NCBI RefSeq assembly: GCF_030159095.1
Contig: NZ_BRXS01000004.1
Coordinates: 367,673-431,672 of the forward strand
Source: Roseisolibacter agri
Lineage (GTDB): Bacteria > Gemmatimonadota > Gemmatimonadetes > Gemmatimonadales > Gemmatimonadaceae
Length of the DNA: 64,000 nucleotides
Direction of reading: 5' to 3'
Positions 19,231 to 28,701 of the stretch are shown piece after piece. How positions within the stretch are numbered: the first letter of the stretch is position 1; each line of letters begins with the position of its first letter. The notes below the pieces were generated by a model. It ran no database searches. It saw nothing but the letters and a program-made list of their open reading frames with translations, and was not told the origin of the DNA. The position numbers and the translations under genes were made by a program.

Positions 19231-20766
19231 TCAGCGCAGCGGGCGCCCGACCGCGTTCTCGAGCGCCGCGAAGGCGCGGTGATACTCGTAGATGGCGTTC
19301 ACGTAGTCGGTCTGCGCGCGCGCGTACTCGTCGCGCGCCGTGGCGACGTCGATGAACGTCCCCGCGCCCACGCGGTAGCGCTCCTGCGCCAGGAACAGCG
19401 CCTCGCGCGCCGTCGCCGCGCTCTGCTCCTGCAGCGCGACCGTCTGCCGCTGCGCCGTCAGCGTGCGGAAGGCGCCCGTGACGTCGGCCACCAGCTGCAG
19501 CTCCTGCGCACGCACGCGGTACGCGGCGTCGTTGCGGTTCGCGACCGCCTCCTGCACCCGCTGCTCGCGCGTGAAGCCGTTGAAGATCGGGAACGAGAGC
19601 GTGGCCGTGATGCTGTACGGGTTGCGCGTGTAGTCGTACAGGCTCCCGTTGCGCGCGCGCGCCGCCTGCACCTCGGTCGGCGTCAGCGCGACGTTGGCGC
19701 ACGCCACCTCGGGATCGACCTGCTGGCCGGTCGCGATGTTCCGGATGCCGACCGTCGTCTCGCACTGGCCGACCTTGCTGTTCAGCGCCGACTGCACCAG
19801 CCCGCCCGTGCTCGTGAACTGGTTGCCCACGCCGCTGACGCCGGCCGACAGGTTGAGCGTCGGCAGGTAGTCGCCCTTCGCGCCCTTCACGTTCAGCCCC
19901 GCGACGTCCTCGCGCGTGCGCAGGGCGTTCAGCGTCGGGTTGGCGCGGCGCGCCTGCTCCAGCAGCGCGGGCAGCTCGACGCCGACGTCGGCGACCGCGA
20001 AGCGCGTCGTCAGCTGCACGTTCTCCGGCTGCGTCACGCCCACCTGCTGGAAGAGGCGCAGCTTCTCGACCTCGGCCTGGTTGCGCGCCTGGATCCCCGC
20101 GACCTGCGCCTGCCCGAGCGCCACCTCGGCGCGGCGGACGTCGAGCACGGTGGCGGCGCCGACCGCGACGCGCGCCTTCGCCAGCTCCAGCTGCGACTGC
20201 GCGGTGGCGATCAGCGAGTCCTGCAGCTGCGCGCGCGCGGCCTGCTGCAGCGCGAGCAGGTACTGCTGCGTGACGTTGGTGCGCAGGTTCTGCTCGGAGC
20301 CCGTGATGTCCGCCTCGACGGCCTCCTGGTTCGCGCGCTGCAGCCGCGGCGCCGTCAGGGCGGCCACGCTGTAGCTGACGTCCGCGCCCACGCTGAGCTG
20401 CGAGTTGAACTGGTCGGCCTGCGCGCCGAGGGCGGTGCCGGCGAAGAACTGCTGGCGGCCCTCGCGATACTGCGTGCTGAAGTTCGTCTGCAGGCTGGGC
20501 AGCAGGCTGCCGTACGCGGCGCGCACCTGGGCGCCGGCGCGCCGGCGATTGTTGACCGCCTGCTGGAAGAGCGGGTTGTTCTGCCGCGCGAGGCCGATCG
20601 CCTCTTCCAGCGACAGCGTGGGACCGACGGACGCCGTGGGCGCGGGCGTCTGGGCGGCGAGCGCGGAGGGAAACGCCGGAGTCACCGCGCCGATGGCGAG
20701 CGCGCCCGCGAGCAGGCGGGGAGACACCGCGCGAGCGGTGCCGGCGACGAGCAGCGGAAGTCGCAT
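19231..20766 (-). CDS. TolC-family outer membrane efflux protein
   Basis: The 511-residue protein has a cleavable signal sequence (about residues 1-35, ending SALAAQ). Two repeats of long amphipathic helices and short beta strands follow, as in TolC. Typical elements are LSLEEAIGLARQNNPLFQQA at the start of the mature part and ALAQEQxxxG-like heptad regions (AREALFLAQERYRVGAGTFID) in the second half. It is the first gene of the export locus in transcription order. A cysteine-containing insert at about 310-350 (GQCETTVGIRN...EVACANV) is unusual for the family. Confidence 0.9.
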   Translation of the reverse strand: MRLPLLVAGTARAVSPRLLAGALAIGAVTPAFPSALAAQTPAPTASVGPTLSLEEAIGLARQNNPLFQQAVNNRRRAGAQVRAAYGSLLPSLQTNFSTQYREGRQQFFAGTALGAQADQFNSQLSVGADVSYSVAALTAPRLQRANQEAVEADITGSEQNLRTNVTQQYLLALQQAARAQLQDSLIATAQSQLELAKARVAVGAATVLDVRRAEVALGQAQVAGIQARNQAEVEKLRLFQQVGVTQPENVQLTTRFAVADVGVELPALLEQARRANPTLNALRTREDVAGLNVKGAKGDYLPTLNLSAGVSGVGNQFTSTGGLVQSALNSKVGQCETTVGIRNIATGQQVDPEVACANVALTPTEVQAARARNGSLYDYTRNPYSITATLSFPIFNGFTREQRVQEAVANRNDAAYRVRAQELQLVADVTGAFRTLTAQRQTVALQEQSAATAREALFLAQERYRVGAGTFIDVATARDEYARAQTDYVNAIYEYHRAFAALENAVGRPLR

Positions 20767-20954
20767 GGAAGAGGGGTCCTCGTGGAAGTCTGGCCGCCGT
20801 ACGCGCCCCTCCTGATCCGGGTTTCACCGGAGGACGGGGGCGTCACGCCCTCGCGTCCGAGGGGCGCACCTGCGGCTGGCGGCCCAGCGCGCGGGAGGGA
20901 GGCGCGCCGGTCGAAGGGCTCGGGCGAGAGTCCGGAGGGGAGCGCCGGCGCGCG
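20767..20954. other. Intergenic region upstream of the export locus
   Basis: This 188-base region should contain the promoter of the minus-strand export locus and the 3' end of the neighbouring secreted-protein gene. I see no convincing -10/-35 pair, operator or strong terminator in it. Confidence 0.4.
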
Positions 20955-21707
20955 TCAGCGCGGCGGGTCGTCGCGCTGCGCGACCAGCCCCTCGGACGGG
21001 CTGGCGACGCGCAGCACGCGGCCCGCCGCGTCCACCCACACCGTGCGGGCGCGCCCGCCGGGCTCCGTCACCTCCAGGCGCGTCGCGTCCAGCGTGCGCG
21101 CCCCCAGCGTGAGCCGGTCGGCGCCCGCCTCCTGGACGCGCATCCGCCCGTGAACGTTGCGCCGCGGCACGAGCACCGGCACGCGCGCCTCGCCGCCCGG
21201 CTTCCGGTGCAGGGCGAGGAAGAAGTACTGGTGGAAGAGCTCGTCGTCCACGACGACGGTCGTGTCGCCCACCAGGTACGTGCGCGCCGCCTCGCTGCTC
21301 CCGGTCTGAGTCTGCGTCGCGAAGTGCGCGCGCGTCAGCTGCCCGGTGAGCCGCTGCTCCACCACGCGGCCGTTGCGGACCTCGACCTGGTAACGCAGGG
21401 GCAGCCCCGCGGCGTCGGTCTGCAGCGCGGGAGCGATGCGGCGGTCGCCGTAGGCGGCCAGCGCGCGCGCCATGTACTCGCTGCCACCGCCGGCCGGCTG
21501 GCGGAGGATGCGGAACTCCTCGCGCCCCACCGTCGCGCCGCCGCGCACGATCGTGAAGCTTCCCTCGTCGACCGTGGTCACCTGCGCCCGCGCGCCGTGC
21601 GGCGCGGCCAGCGCCAGCACGCCGGCGACCAGCGCGAGCGCGGAGAGGCGCGCGCGCCGTGGACCGCGGCGGAGGGCGGGCGGGGCGGAGGGCTCGAGGA
21701 GGGGCAT
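20955..21707 (-). CDS. Secreted protein of unknown function
   Basis: With the ATG at 21707 the protein has 250 residues or slightly fewer, with a basic N-terminus, a hydrophobic core (LSALALVAGVLALAAP) and a likely cleavage site after GARAQ. The mature part looks all-beta (GSFTIVRGGATVGREEFRIL, RYQVEVRNGRVVEQRLTG, TVWVDAAGRVLRVASP), similar in style to DUF3108-like periplasmic proteins, but I cannot assign a family. A -10-like TATTAT lies nine bases before the ATG. It is the same strand as, but separate from, the export locus. Confidence 0.72.
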   Translation of the reverse strand: MPLLEPSAPPALRRGPRRARLSALALVAGVLALAAPHGARAQVTTVDEGSFTIVRGGATVGREEFRILRQPAGGGSEYMARALAAYGDRRIAPALQTDAAGLPLRYQVEVRNGRVVEQRLTGQLTRAHFATQTQTGSSEAARTYLVGDTTVVVDDELFHQYFFLALHRKPGGEARVPVLVPRRNVHGRMRVQEAGADRLTLGARTLDATRLEVTEPGGRARTVWVDAAGRVLRVASPSEGLVAQRDDPPR

Positions 21708-21716
21708 GCCGGAAGG

Positions 21717-21722
21717 ATAATA
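21717..21722 (-). promoter_or_regulatory. Candidate -10 element of the secreted-protein gene
   Basis: TATTAT on the minus strand is five of six matches to TATAAT and ends nine bases before the ATG. A transcript from it would have almost no leader. Confidence 0.45.
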
Positions 21723-21753
21723 CCCTCCGGCTCGCCAGGCGGCCCCGGCCCGT

Positions 21754-22596
21754 CTACGGCCTGGCCTCGTCCGGGGCGCCATCGGGCGGCCCGGCCGTCA
21801 GCGTGACGGTCGGCGTGACCGCGCCCTCGCTCGTCGCCGCGCCCAGGTACTCCGCCACCCGCTCGTGCGGGACGTCCAGCACCCGCGTCGCGACGCGGCC
21901 CAGGATCCGGTGGTACAGCGCGCGTCCGGTGGCCTCCGTCGCCAGCGTCGGCCGGCCGAGGACCGTCAGCGCGGAGCCGCCGTGATCCTTGAGGCGCCCC
22001 TGGCGGAAGCGGCGCAGCGCCGCGCGCTCGACCATGTAGTCCTCCGCGCGATCGACGCGGACCAGCTCGGGCGCGAGGTGCAGCAGGAGCGAGGTGTCCA
22101 CCTCGTCCGCGTGCATCGGCTCGTCCTGCCCGTGCAGGAGGTCGTGGACGTCGACCGCGAACACGTCGACCACGCGCACGCGGGCGCCGCCCGTGACGAC
22201 CGTCGCCAGCGCCTCCTGGTGGGGATCGTGCGCGTGGGCGGTCAGCAGCACGAACTCGCGCACCCCGCACCCCTCCCACGACGACAGCAGGTCGTTCAGC
22301 AGCCGGTGCAGCGTCTTCTTGCGGACGCCGGCGCTGCCCGCCGCGGGGTCGCCATGAGGGGCGTTCACGCCGTACTCTACGGTCGGAGCGCGCAGCACGC
22401 CCGAGAGTCGCGACAGGTCGTCCGCCAGCCGCTCGGCGATGATCGAGTCGCAGCCGAGCGGCAGGTGACGGCCGTGCGGCTCGCAGGCGCCCACGGGCAC
22501 CAGCAGCCGCGGGTCGGCGCGCAGCAACGCCCGCACGTCCTCGGGCCACATGTCCTTCAATCGCCGCGGTCGCGCCGCGGGGAGCTGGTCGGTCAT
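21754..22596 (-). CDS. Creatininase-family metal-dependent amidohydrolase
   Basis: The 280-residue protein matches the creatininase family: LLVPVGACEPHGRHLPLGCDS contains the conserved Glu, His and Asp metal ligands, followed by YGVNAPHGDPAAGSAGVRK, LLTAHAHDPHQEAL and MHADEVDTSLLLHL. Family members hydrolyse cyclic or linear amides (creatinine, formamidopyrimidines, peptides), so the substrate is not predictable. Usual motifs include NGHGGN in the middle; here the corresponding stretch reads TAHAHDPHQ, a clear departure. It is divergent from the giant sensor kinase with about 67 bases between starts. Confidence 0.85.
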   Translation of the reverse strand: MTDQLPAARPRRLKDMWPEDVRALLRADPRLLVPVGACEPHGRHLPLGCDSIIAERLADDLSRLSGVLRAPTVEYGVNAPHGDPAAGSAGVRKKTLHRLLNDLLSSWEGCGVREFVLLTAHAHDPHQEALATVVTGGARVRVVDVFAVDVHDLLHGQDEPMHADEVDTSLLLHLAPELVRVDRAEDYMVERAALRRFRQGRLKDHGGSALTVLGRPTLATEATGRALYHRILGRVATRVLDVPHERVAEYLGAATSEGAVTPTVTLTAGPPDGAPDEARP

Positions 22597-22663
22597 CTCG
22601 CGAGCGAAAGCGTTGGACGACGTCGACGGCGCCGCGGCGTCGCGCAGGGCGGGGCGGCGACGG

Positions 22664-25600
22664 ATGGCGGCGCTGCTGCCGGCCGCGGCCGCGGTGCTGG
22701 GCGCCGCCTGGTGGCTGCGCGATCCGCGCGAACTGTACCTGGCGCTCGTGGCGGCCGCCACGGTGCTCGGGCTGGCGGTCGCGCTCTGGCCCGCGGCCGG
22801 CCGCGGCGTGCGCCCGTACCTCCGCGCGACGATCTTCGCGCTGGCGGTCCTCGCGTTCCTGGTGCCCGCGTGGACCGCGCAGCGCGGCATCGACGCGCTC
22901 GACGCGGACGGCGACGCGGTGCTGCGACAGGCGCGCGCGCAGGCCGTCGCGCGCCTCGACACGCGCGTGGCGGAGCTGACGGGCGAGGCCGAGACGCTCG
23001 CGCGGGCGGCGCTCGACGCGGTCGGACCGCCGTCGGAGGAGCCGCTGTCCGGTGAAGGAGCCGCCGCGGCGCGCGCGGCCGCGTTCGCGCGCCTCGCGCC
23101 GCTCGTCGAGGGCACGCCCGAGCGCGCCGTCGCGGTGCTGCGGCGCGGCGTGCCGGTCGCATGGGCCGGCGCGATGCGCCTGCGCCCCGATTCTCTCCCG
23201 ATCGAGCACGGCGTCGCGTCGTCGCCGCTGTGGACGGTGCTGCATGCCGACGTCGCGGACGGTCGCGACCGCGCCGTCGCCACGGTGCTGCTGCACGCCG
23301 CGCAGCCGGCCGACACGCTGAGTGCGCCGCTCGACCGCGAGATCGCGCACGAAGCGGGCGTGCGCGCGTTCGAGTTCACGACGCGCGCCGACGCGGCCGC
23401 CGATTCGGCCGCGCGCGTCGAGGCCGGGCTGCCGCCGCTGCCGGCCGATTCCGCGTGGTCGGTCGTGGACGGCGCGGCGTCCGGCGTCCTCGCGCGCCCG
23501 TTGGTGCCCTCGCTCGGCGAGGCGCGCCAGCGCGCGGTGGACGAGGGGCGCCGGCGCGGCACGCCCGCGCTGCTGCTGACGGCGTTCGTGCTGGTGGTGC
23601 TGGCGTGGCAGGGGCCTGCCGCCCTCGGACGGCGGCTCGCCGTGCTGCTCGTGCCGCTCGCCGCGATCGCGATCGCGCCGCTCAACGCGCTCTCGAACGC
23701 GACGCTGCTGTTCGACCCGGCGCTCTACTTCGCGGCGGTGGGTGGCCCGTTCACGGCCAGCATGGGCGCGCTCGCGCTCACCAGCGCGGTGCTGCTGGTC
23801 GGCCTGTTCGCGATCCTCCGCACCGGTCGCGCGATCGCCTCGCGCGCGATCGCGGCCGTCGCGGTGCTCGCGATCGCCGGCGTCGCGCCCTTCCTGCTGC
23901 GTGCCGTGTCGCGCGGCATCACGCCGCCCGCGCTCGGCGCGCCGGTGGGCCTCTGGGTCGCGTGGGAGGTCTCGCTCTTCCTCGCCGCCGCGGTGATCCT
24001 GGTCGCCGGCGCGGCGGCCGGACGCGCGGCCGTGCGCGCGGGCCGCGGACTGCATCCGCTGACCGCGCCCGTGCTCGCGGGCATCTCCGCGCTCCTGGGG
24101 CCCGTGCTCTGGGCCGCGCCCGTGGGCTGGCCGCGCTGGTATCCCGCGCTCTGGATCGTCGCGGTGGTCGCGCTCACGCTGACGCGTCGCACGAATGCGG
24201 TGCTCGTCGCCGCGGCGGCGGTCGCGGGCCTCGGCGCGTCCACGCTGGTGTGGAGCGCGACCGCGCGGAAGCGCGTCGATCTGGCGCTGCGCGACGTGCA
24301 GGGTCTCGCGACGCCGGACCCCGACGCGCTGCTGCTGCTCGAGCGGCTGGGGCGCACGCTCGCGCCCGACGCCGCGCTGCGTGCGCGCCCGTACGCGCCC
24401 GGCGACCTGCTGCGGAAGTTCGCCGAGTCGCCGCTGGCGGCCGCGGGGTTTCCGGTGGCACTCGCGAGCTGGACGCCCGTCGACTCGCTGGCGGAAGACT
24501 CCGTCGTCACGCGCGTCGCGACCGCGGTCTGGCCGGTGGACACGATGCTGCTGCGCGCGGCCGTGCGCGCGGCACGCGACGAGCGCGCGCCGGTGCTGCG
24601 CGTCGTCGCGGCCGACCAGGGCGTCGCGCCGGTGCTCGCGGTGCCGCATCCCGGTGGCGTCGTGACGACGGTGCTGCTCTATCCGCGCACGCGCCTGCAG
24701 CCCGAGAGCCCCGTCGCGACGCTGCTCGGCCTCCCGCGCCCGCCGGCCGGCGACCCGCCGTACGCGCTGTCGCTGCTCGGCCGCGTCGCGCGTCCCGACG
24801 CGAGCCCGCGCCGCGCGGCGGAGGCGGCCGGCGTCGAATCCGTGCGGCCGCGCTGGCAGCGTGAGGGGACGGAGGTGCACGGCGACTGGCTCGTGCCGCT
24901 GCCGAACGGCTGGACGCGCGCGCACGCCGAGATCGAGCTGCGGCCGTTCAGCGTGCTGGTGCAGCGCGGGGCGCTGCTCGTCCTGTTCGACCTGCTGCTC
25001 ATCGGCGCGCTGTGGGCGCTGCCCGCGCTGGCCGACGGCGCCGCGCCGCGCTGGTGGCGGTGGTGGCGCGGCGCGTGGCGGCGCAGCTACCGCGCGCGGC
25101 TCACGCTCGCGCTGTTCGGCTTCTTCGCCGTGCCGACGAGCGCGTTCGCCGTCTGGTCGTACCGACAGCTGCAGGCGGGCGACCGCCAGTCGCGCGAGCT
25201 GCTGGTGCGCGAGACGCTGCGCGCGACGGCGACCGCCGACGTGTCGTCCGATGCCACGCCGCTGCGCACGCTCTCCGAGCGACTCGGCACGCCGCTGCTG
25301 GTCTACGAGCGCGGCGTCCTGGCGCGCGCGAGCGATCCGGCGATCGTGGAGCTGGCGCCGTTCGGCCGCCTGCTGCCGCCGGCGCAGATGCTCTCCGTCG
25401 GCGTCGGTGAGGAGGTGACCGCCAGCGACGAGCTGGATATCGGCGATGCGCAGACGCTGGTGGGCTTCCGTGCGGCGCTGACGTCGCCCGAGGAGCGCGT
25501 GGTGTTCGCGGCGCCGGCGCGCGACGACGATCCCGCGCTCGCGCAGCGGCGGCGCGACCTCGGCTTCCTCGTCGCGCTGGCCGTCATGGGCGGCGCGCTC

Positions 25601-26863
25601 GCGGCGCTCTGGCTCAGCGGGCTGGCGGCGCGTGAGCTCGAACGGCCCGTCGGCGCGCTGCGCGTGGCGGCGCTGGCGATCGCCGGCGAGGAGCGCCGGC
25701 GTCCGCCCGGCGGCGCGATCGAGGCGTCGGCGACGTCGGCGGCGGACGTGCTGCAGGCGGCGCTCGCCGCGCGGCCGCCCGCGGAGTTCCGGCCGGTGTT
25801 CGGCGCGTTCCGTCGCATGGCCGCGGATCTCGCGGCCAGCCGCGCCGCGCTCGAGTCGGCGCGGCGCCGCACCGCCACCGTGCTGCGCGACGTCGCCAGC
25901 GGCGTGGTCGCCGTCGACGCCGATGGCTGCGTCACGCTCGCGAATCCCAGCGCCGAGGCGCTGCTGGAGCGCGCGCTGCCGCCGGGCGCCACGCTCGAGG
26001 AGACCGCGCCCGCCGCGCTCGCGGCGCGCGTGCGCGCCTTCCTCGCCGGCGGCGGCGCCGGCGACGAGGAGGCGTTCGATCTGGAGCTGCACGGGCGTCA
26101 GCTGCGCGCGCGCCTGACGCAGCTCGGCGGCGCGGAGCGACGCGAGCCCGTGGGCGCGGTGCTCACGCTCGACGACCTGACGGAGCTCACGCGCGCGCAG
26201 CGCGTGCTCGCGTGGGGCGAGATGGCGCGCCAGGTCGCGCACGAGATCAAGAACCCGCTCACGCCCATCCGCCTGGGCGTGCAGCACCTCCGGCGCGCGT
26301 TCCGCGACGGGCGCGCCGACTTCGACGTGATCCTCGAGCGCAACGTGGACCGCGTGCTCGACGAGATCGACCGGCTCGACGAGATCGCGCGCACGTTCAG
26401 CCGCTACGGCATGGCGCCCGAGCACCGCGCGCCGGCCGAGCCCGTGGACGTCGCGGCCGTCGCGCGCGACGTCGTCGCGCTGGAGCGGATGGGGCAGGGC
26501 GCGGTCGCATGGGAGCTGTCGGGTGCCGACCACGCGACGCTCGCGCTGGCGCGCGACGCGGAGCTGCGCGAGGTGCTGCTCAACCTCCTCGAGAACGCGC
26601 GGCTCGCCCACGCGCGCCACGTGCGCGTCGCGCTCGCGTGCAGCGACGGCGAGGTGGCGCTGCGCGTCGAGGACGACGGGCACGGGATCCCCGAGGACGT
26701 GCTGCCGCGCATCTTCGAGCCGCACTTCTCGACGCGCACCAGCGGCAGCGGGCTGGGGCTCGCGATCAGCCGGCGCATGGTGGAGGCGTGGGGCGGCACG
26801 ATCGCGGTGCGGAGCGCGCCCGGCGCCGGCACCACCCTCACCGTCACGCTGCGCGCCGGCTGA
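22664..26863 (+). CDS. Very large NtrY-like membrane sensor histidine kinase
   Basis: With the ATG at 22664 this is a 1399-residue kinase. The first 900 residues carry many hydrophobic segments: a cluster at about 1-70, a soluble block, a second cluster of about eight at 300-560, another soluble block, and helices near 770-830 and 960-985. A HAMP-like region follows (about 985-1020), then a PAS-like domain (about 1070-1170, DVASGVVAVDADGCVTLANP). The H-box GEMARQVAHEIKNPLTPIRL has its His near 1192. The ATPase domain has NLLENA, EDDGHGIPEDV and SGSGLGLAISRRM. The H-box and PAS order are NtrY-like. No response regulator adjoins it; the NtrX-like regulator at 37788 is a candidate partner. Confidence 0.88.
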   Translation: MAALLPAAAAVLGAAWWLRDPRELYLALVAAATVLGLAVALWPAAGRGVRPYLRATIFALAVLAFLVPAWTAQRGIDALDADGDAVLRQARAQAVARLDTRVAELTGEAETLARAALDAVGPPSEEPLSGEGAAAARAAAFARLAPLVEGTPERAVAVLRRGVPVAWAGAMRLRPDSLPIEHGVASSPLWTVLHADVADGRDRAVATVLLHAAQPADTLSAPLDREIAHEAGVRAFEFTTRADAAADSAARVEAGLPPLPADSAWSVVDGAASGVLARPLVPSLGEARQRAVDEGRRRGTPALLLTAFVLVVLAWQGPAALGRRLAVLLVPLAAIAIAPLNALSNATLLFDPALYFAAVGGPFTASMGALALTSAVLLVGLFAILRTGRAIASRAIAAVAVLAIAGVAPFLLRAVSRGITPPALGAPVGLWVAWEVSLFLAAAVILVAGAAAGRAAVRAGRGLHPLTAPVLAGISALLGPVLWAAPVGWPRWYPALWIVAVVALTLTRRTNAVLVAAAAVAGLGASTLVWSATARKRVDLALRDVQGLATPDPDALLLLERLGRTLAPDAALRARPYAPGDLLRKFAESPLAAAGFPVALASWTPVDSLAEDSVVTRVATAVWPVDTMLLRAAVRAARDERAPVLRVVAADQGVAPVLAVPHPGGVVTTVLLYPRTRLQPESPVATLLGLPRPPAGDPPYALSLLGRVARPDASPRRAAEAAGVESVRPRWQREGTEVHGDWLVPLPNGWTRAHAEIELRPFSVLVQRGALLVLFDLLLIGALWALPALADGAAPRWWRWWRGAWRRSYRARLTLALFGFFAVPTSAFAVWSYRQLQAGDRQSRELLVRETLRATATADVSSDATPLRTLSERLGTPLLVYERGVLARASDPAIVELAPFGRLLPPAQMLSVGVGEEVTASDELDIGDAQTLVGFRAALTSPEERVVFAAPARDDDPALAQRRRDLGFLVALAVMGGALAALWLSGLAARELERPVGALRVAALAIAGEERRRPPGGAIEASATSAADVLQAALAARPPAEFRPVFGAFRRMAADLAASRAALESARRRTATVLRDVASGVVAVDADGCVTLANPSAEALLERALPPGATLEETAPAALAARVRAFLAGGGAGDEEAFDLELHGRQLRARLTQLGGAERREPVGAVLTLDDLTELTRAQRVLAWGEMARQVAHEIKNPLTPIRLGVQHLRRAFRDGRADFDVILERNVDRVLDEIDRLDEIARTFSRYGMAPEHRAPAEPVDVAAVARDVVALERMGQGAVAWELSGADHATLALARDAELREVLLNLLENARLAHARHVRVALACSDGEVALRVEDDGHGIPEDVLPRIFEPHFSTRTSGSGLGLAISRRMVEAWGGTIAVRSAPGAGTTLTVTLRAG

Positions 26864-26928
26864 CGCGCGGACGCCGCCGGCGCTGGCCGCGGAGGCGTGC
26901 GCGTCTTTCCGGGGCGCGGCGGCGCTGG

Positions 26929-26934
26929 TAGACT
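26929..26934 (+). promoter_or_regulatory. Candidate -10 element of the pseudokinase-kinase gene
   Basis: TAGACT followed by GC lies 32 bases before the GTG start. It belongs to a set of TAnnnT-GC elements seen before other genes in the window (30176, 43029, 47122, 51307, 55383). There is no clear -35. Confidence 0.35.
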
Positions 26935-26966
26935 GCCCACGCCACCGCCGCCCTTCGCTCCGCTCC

Positions 26967-28691
26967 GTGCCCCCGACCGCCCGCCCCGTTCCACTTCCGC
27001 CGCACCTCGCGCACTGGCAGCTCCCCATCGGGTGGAGCTGGGGCGGCGACGCGCTGCAGGAGGACCATCGCCACTTCCAGGAGGTGGTCGATGCGCTGGG
27101 GCGTTCGCTGTCGCTCGTGAGCGCGCCCAACCCGGCGCACCAGGAGTGGCTGCACGAGGAGGCGCGCGCGCTGGCGCACCGCAACCACCCGTCGATCCCG
27201 ACGACGTACCACTACTGGGCGTCCGCGCCGCGCGAGTCGCGCCGCGGCCCGGGGTACCTGCGGCGCTGGATCGCCGGCGAGACGCTCGCGGCGCGCGTGC
27301 GCCGGCTGGGAGCCGACGACATCCCGGCCGCGCTCCGCCTGCTGCGCGAGGCCGGCTCCGCGATCGGCTACCTGCACGACAGCGGCGCGACGCACGGCGC
27401 GCTCGCCGGCCGCACCACCTGGCTCACGCCGTCGGGCCGCATCTGGATCCTCGGATGGCAGTGGGCGATCGCGCGCGAGCGCGTGCCGCCGGGCCTCATG
27501 CCCGATCCGACGGCCGTCCCGCCGGCGCCCGAGTGGCGTGGCCGCTGGGTGCCGACGCCGGCCAGCGACCAGTTCCAGCTCGGCGCGCTCGCCTTCCTCG
27601 CGCTCACGGGCGAGCAGCCGCCGTCCACGGACATCCCGCCGCTGCGGCTCGTGCGGCCGGACTGCCCCCGCAGCCTGGCCGACGTCATCGAGCGCGCGCT
27701 GCGCGAGGATCCGGCCGAGCGCTACTCGTCGGTGACCGCGCTCGTGCGCGCGCTCGATCGCGGCGTCTCCGTCCGCACGCCGATCATCGGCGGGCCCGAC
27801 TCCACCGGCGAGGTGGTCGCGCAGACGCCCGAGGCGCGCCTCCGCTGGGCCACCGGCGACGACTACGACATCATCGCCAAGCTCGGTGCCGGCACCTTCG
27901 GCTCCGTGTGGCGCGTGCGCGACCTCGCGCTCGGCCGCGAGGTCGCGCTCAAGATGCTGCACCCGCACATCGCGCGCGACGCGGCGGCGGTGCAGCGCTT
28001 CCGCCGCGAGGCGCAGCTCGCGGCGCAGCTCGCGCATCCGGCCATCGTCCCCATCTTCGACTTCGACACGCGCGCCAACGTGTCGTGGTACACGATGGAG
28101 CTCGCGGAAGGCGGCTCGGTCGCGGAGCTGGTGCGCCGGCAGGGCCCGCGCCCGCTGCGCGACGTCGCGCCGCAGGTGGAGTTCGTGCTCGAGGGGCTGG
28201 CCGCCGCGCACGCGATCGGCGTGATCCACCGCGACCTGAAGCCCGAGAACCTGCTGATCGATCGCTACCGTCGCTGGCGCGTCGCCGACTTCGGCATCGC
28301 GAACGCGCTCGGCGAGGAGATCGCGGGCGCGTCGGGCACGCCCGCCTTCGCGCCGCCCGAGCAGCTGCTCGGCGAGGCGCAGAGCCCCGCCAGCGACTGC
28401 TTCTCGATCGCGGCCATCGTCTACTTCGCGCTCACGGGCGAGACGCCGTTCCGCGGCAACGACGGGCCGACGGTGCTGGCGTCGCAGCTCGCCGGCCGCG
28501 TGGACTTCTCGCGCTTCGCCGCGCCCGTCGCCGCGTGGCTGCGCAAGGGGCTCGCGGTCGATCAGGACACGCGCTGGAACGACGCGACGGCGATGCTGAC
28601 GGCGTGGCGCATCGCGCGCACCACCGCGCTGCGCACCGAGCAGCGCAGCCGCTGGTGGCGCCGGCTGCTCGGCGCGCGCTCGCGCGGCTGA
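26967..28691 (+). CDS. Pseudokinase-Ser/Thr protein kinase fusion
   Basis: The 574-residue protein contains two kinase-like halves. The C-terminal half (about 295-545) is a normal Hanks-type kinase: glycine loop GAGTFGSVWRVRD, VALKM lysine near 328, catalytic loop HRDLKPENLL near 421, DFG near 441, and an APPEQL-type activation end. The N-terminal half (about 20-265) follows the same fold (LREAGSAIGYLHDSGATHGA, DQFQLGALAFLALTGEQP, IERALREDPAERYSS) but lacks the glycine loop, and HRDLKPEN reads HGALAGRT and DFG is absent. It is therefore probably a pseudokinase regulating the active half. No membrane segment is visible. The GTG start is inferred from the reading frame. Confidence 0.88.
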   Translation: MPPTARPVPLPPHLAHWQLPIGWSWGGDALQEDHRHFQEVVDALGRSLSLVSAPNPAHQEWLHEEARALAHRNHPSIPTTYHYWASAPRESRRGPGYLRRWIAGETLAARVRRLGADDIPAALRLLREAGSAIGYLHDSGATHGALAGRTTWLTPSGRIWILGWQWAIARERVPPGLMPDPTAVPPAPEWRGRWVPTPASDQFQLGALAFLALTGEQPPSTDIPPLRLVRPDCPRSLADVIERALREDPAERYSSVTALVRALDRGVSVRTPIIGGPDSTGEVVAQTPEARLRWATGDDYDIIAKLGAGTFGSVWRVRDLALGREVALKMLHPHIARDAAAVQRFRREAQLAAQLAHPAIVPIFDFDTRANVSWYTMELAEGGSVAELVRRQGPRPLRDVAPQVEFVLEGLAAAHAIGVIHRDLKPENLLIDRYRRWRVADFGIANALGEEIAGASGTPAFAPPEQLLGEAQSPASDCFSIAAIVYFALTGETPFRGNDGPTVLASQLAGRVDFSRFAAPVAAWLRKGLAVDQDTRWNDATAMLTAWRIARTTALRTEQRSRWWRRLLGARSRG

Positions 28692-28701
28692 GCGTCGCGC
28701 G

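Noticed and set aside
21578-27184. A minus-strand open frame of about 1870 codons opposite the sensor kinase
   Set aside because: It is Arg/Ala-rich without motifs, and lies antisense to a well-supported kinase; long spurious frames are expected at this GC content.
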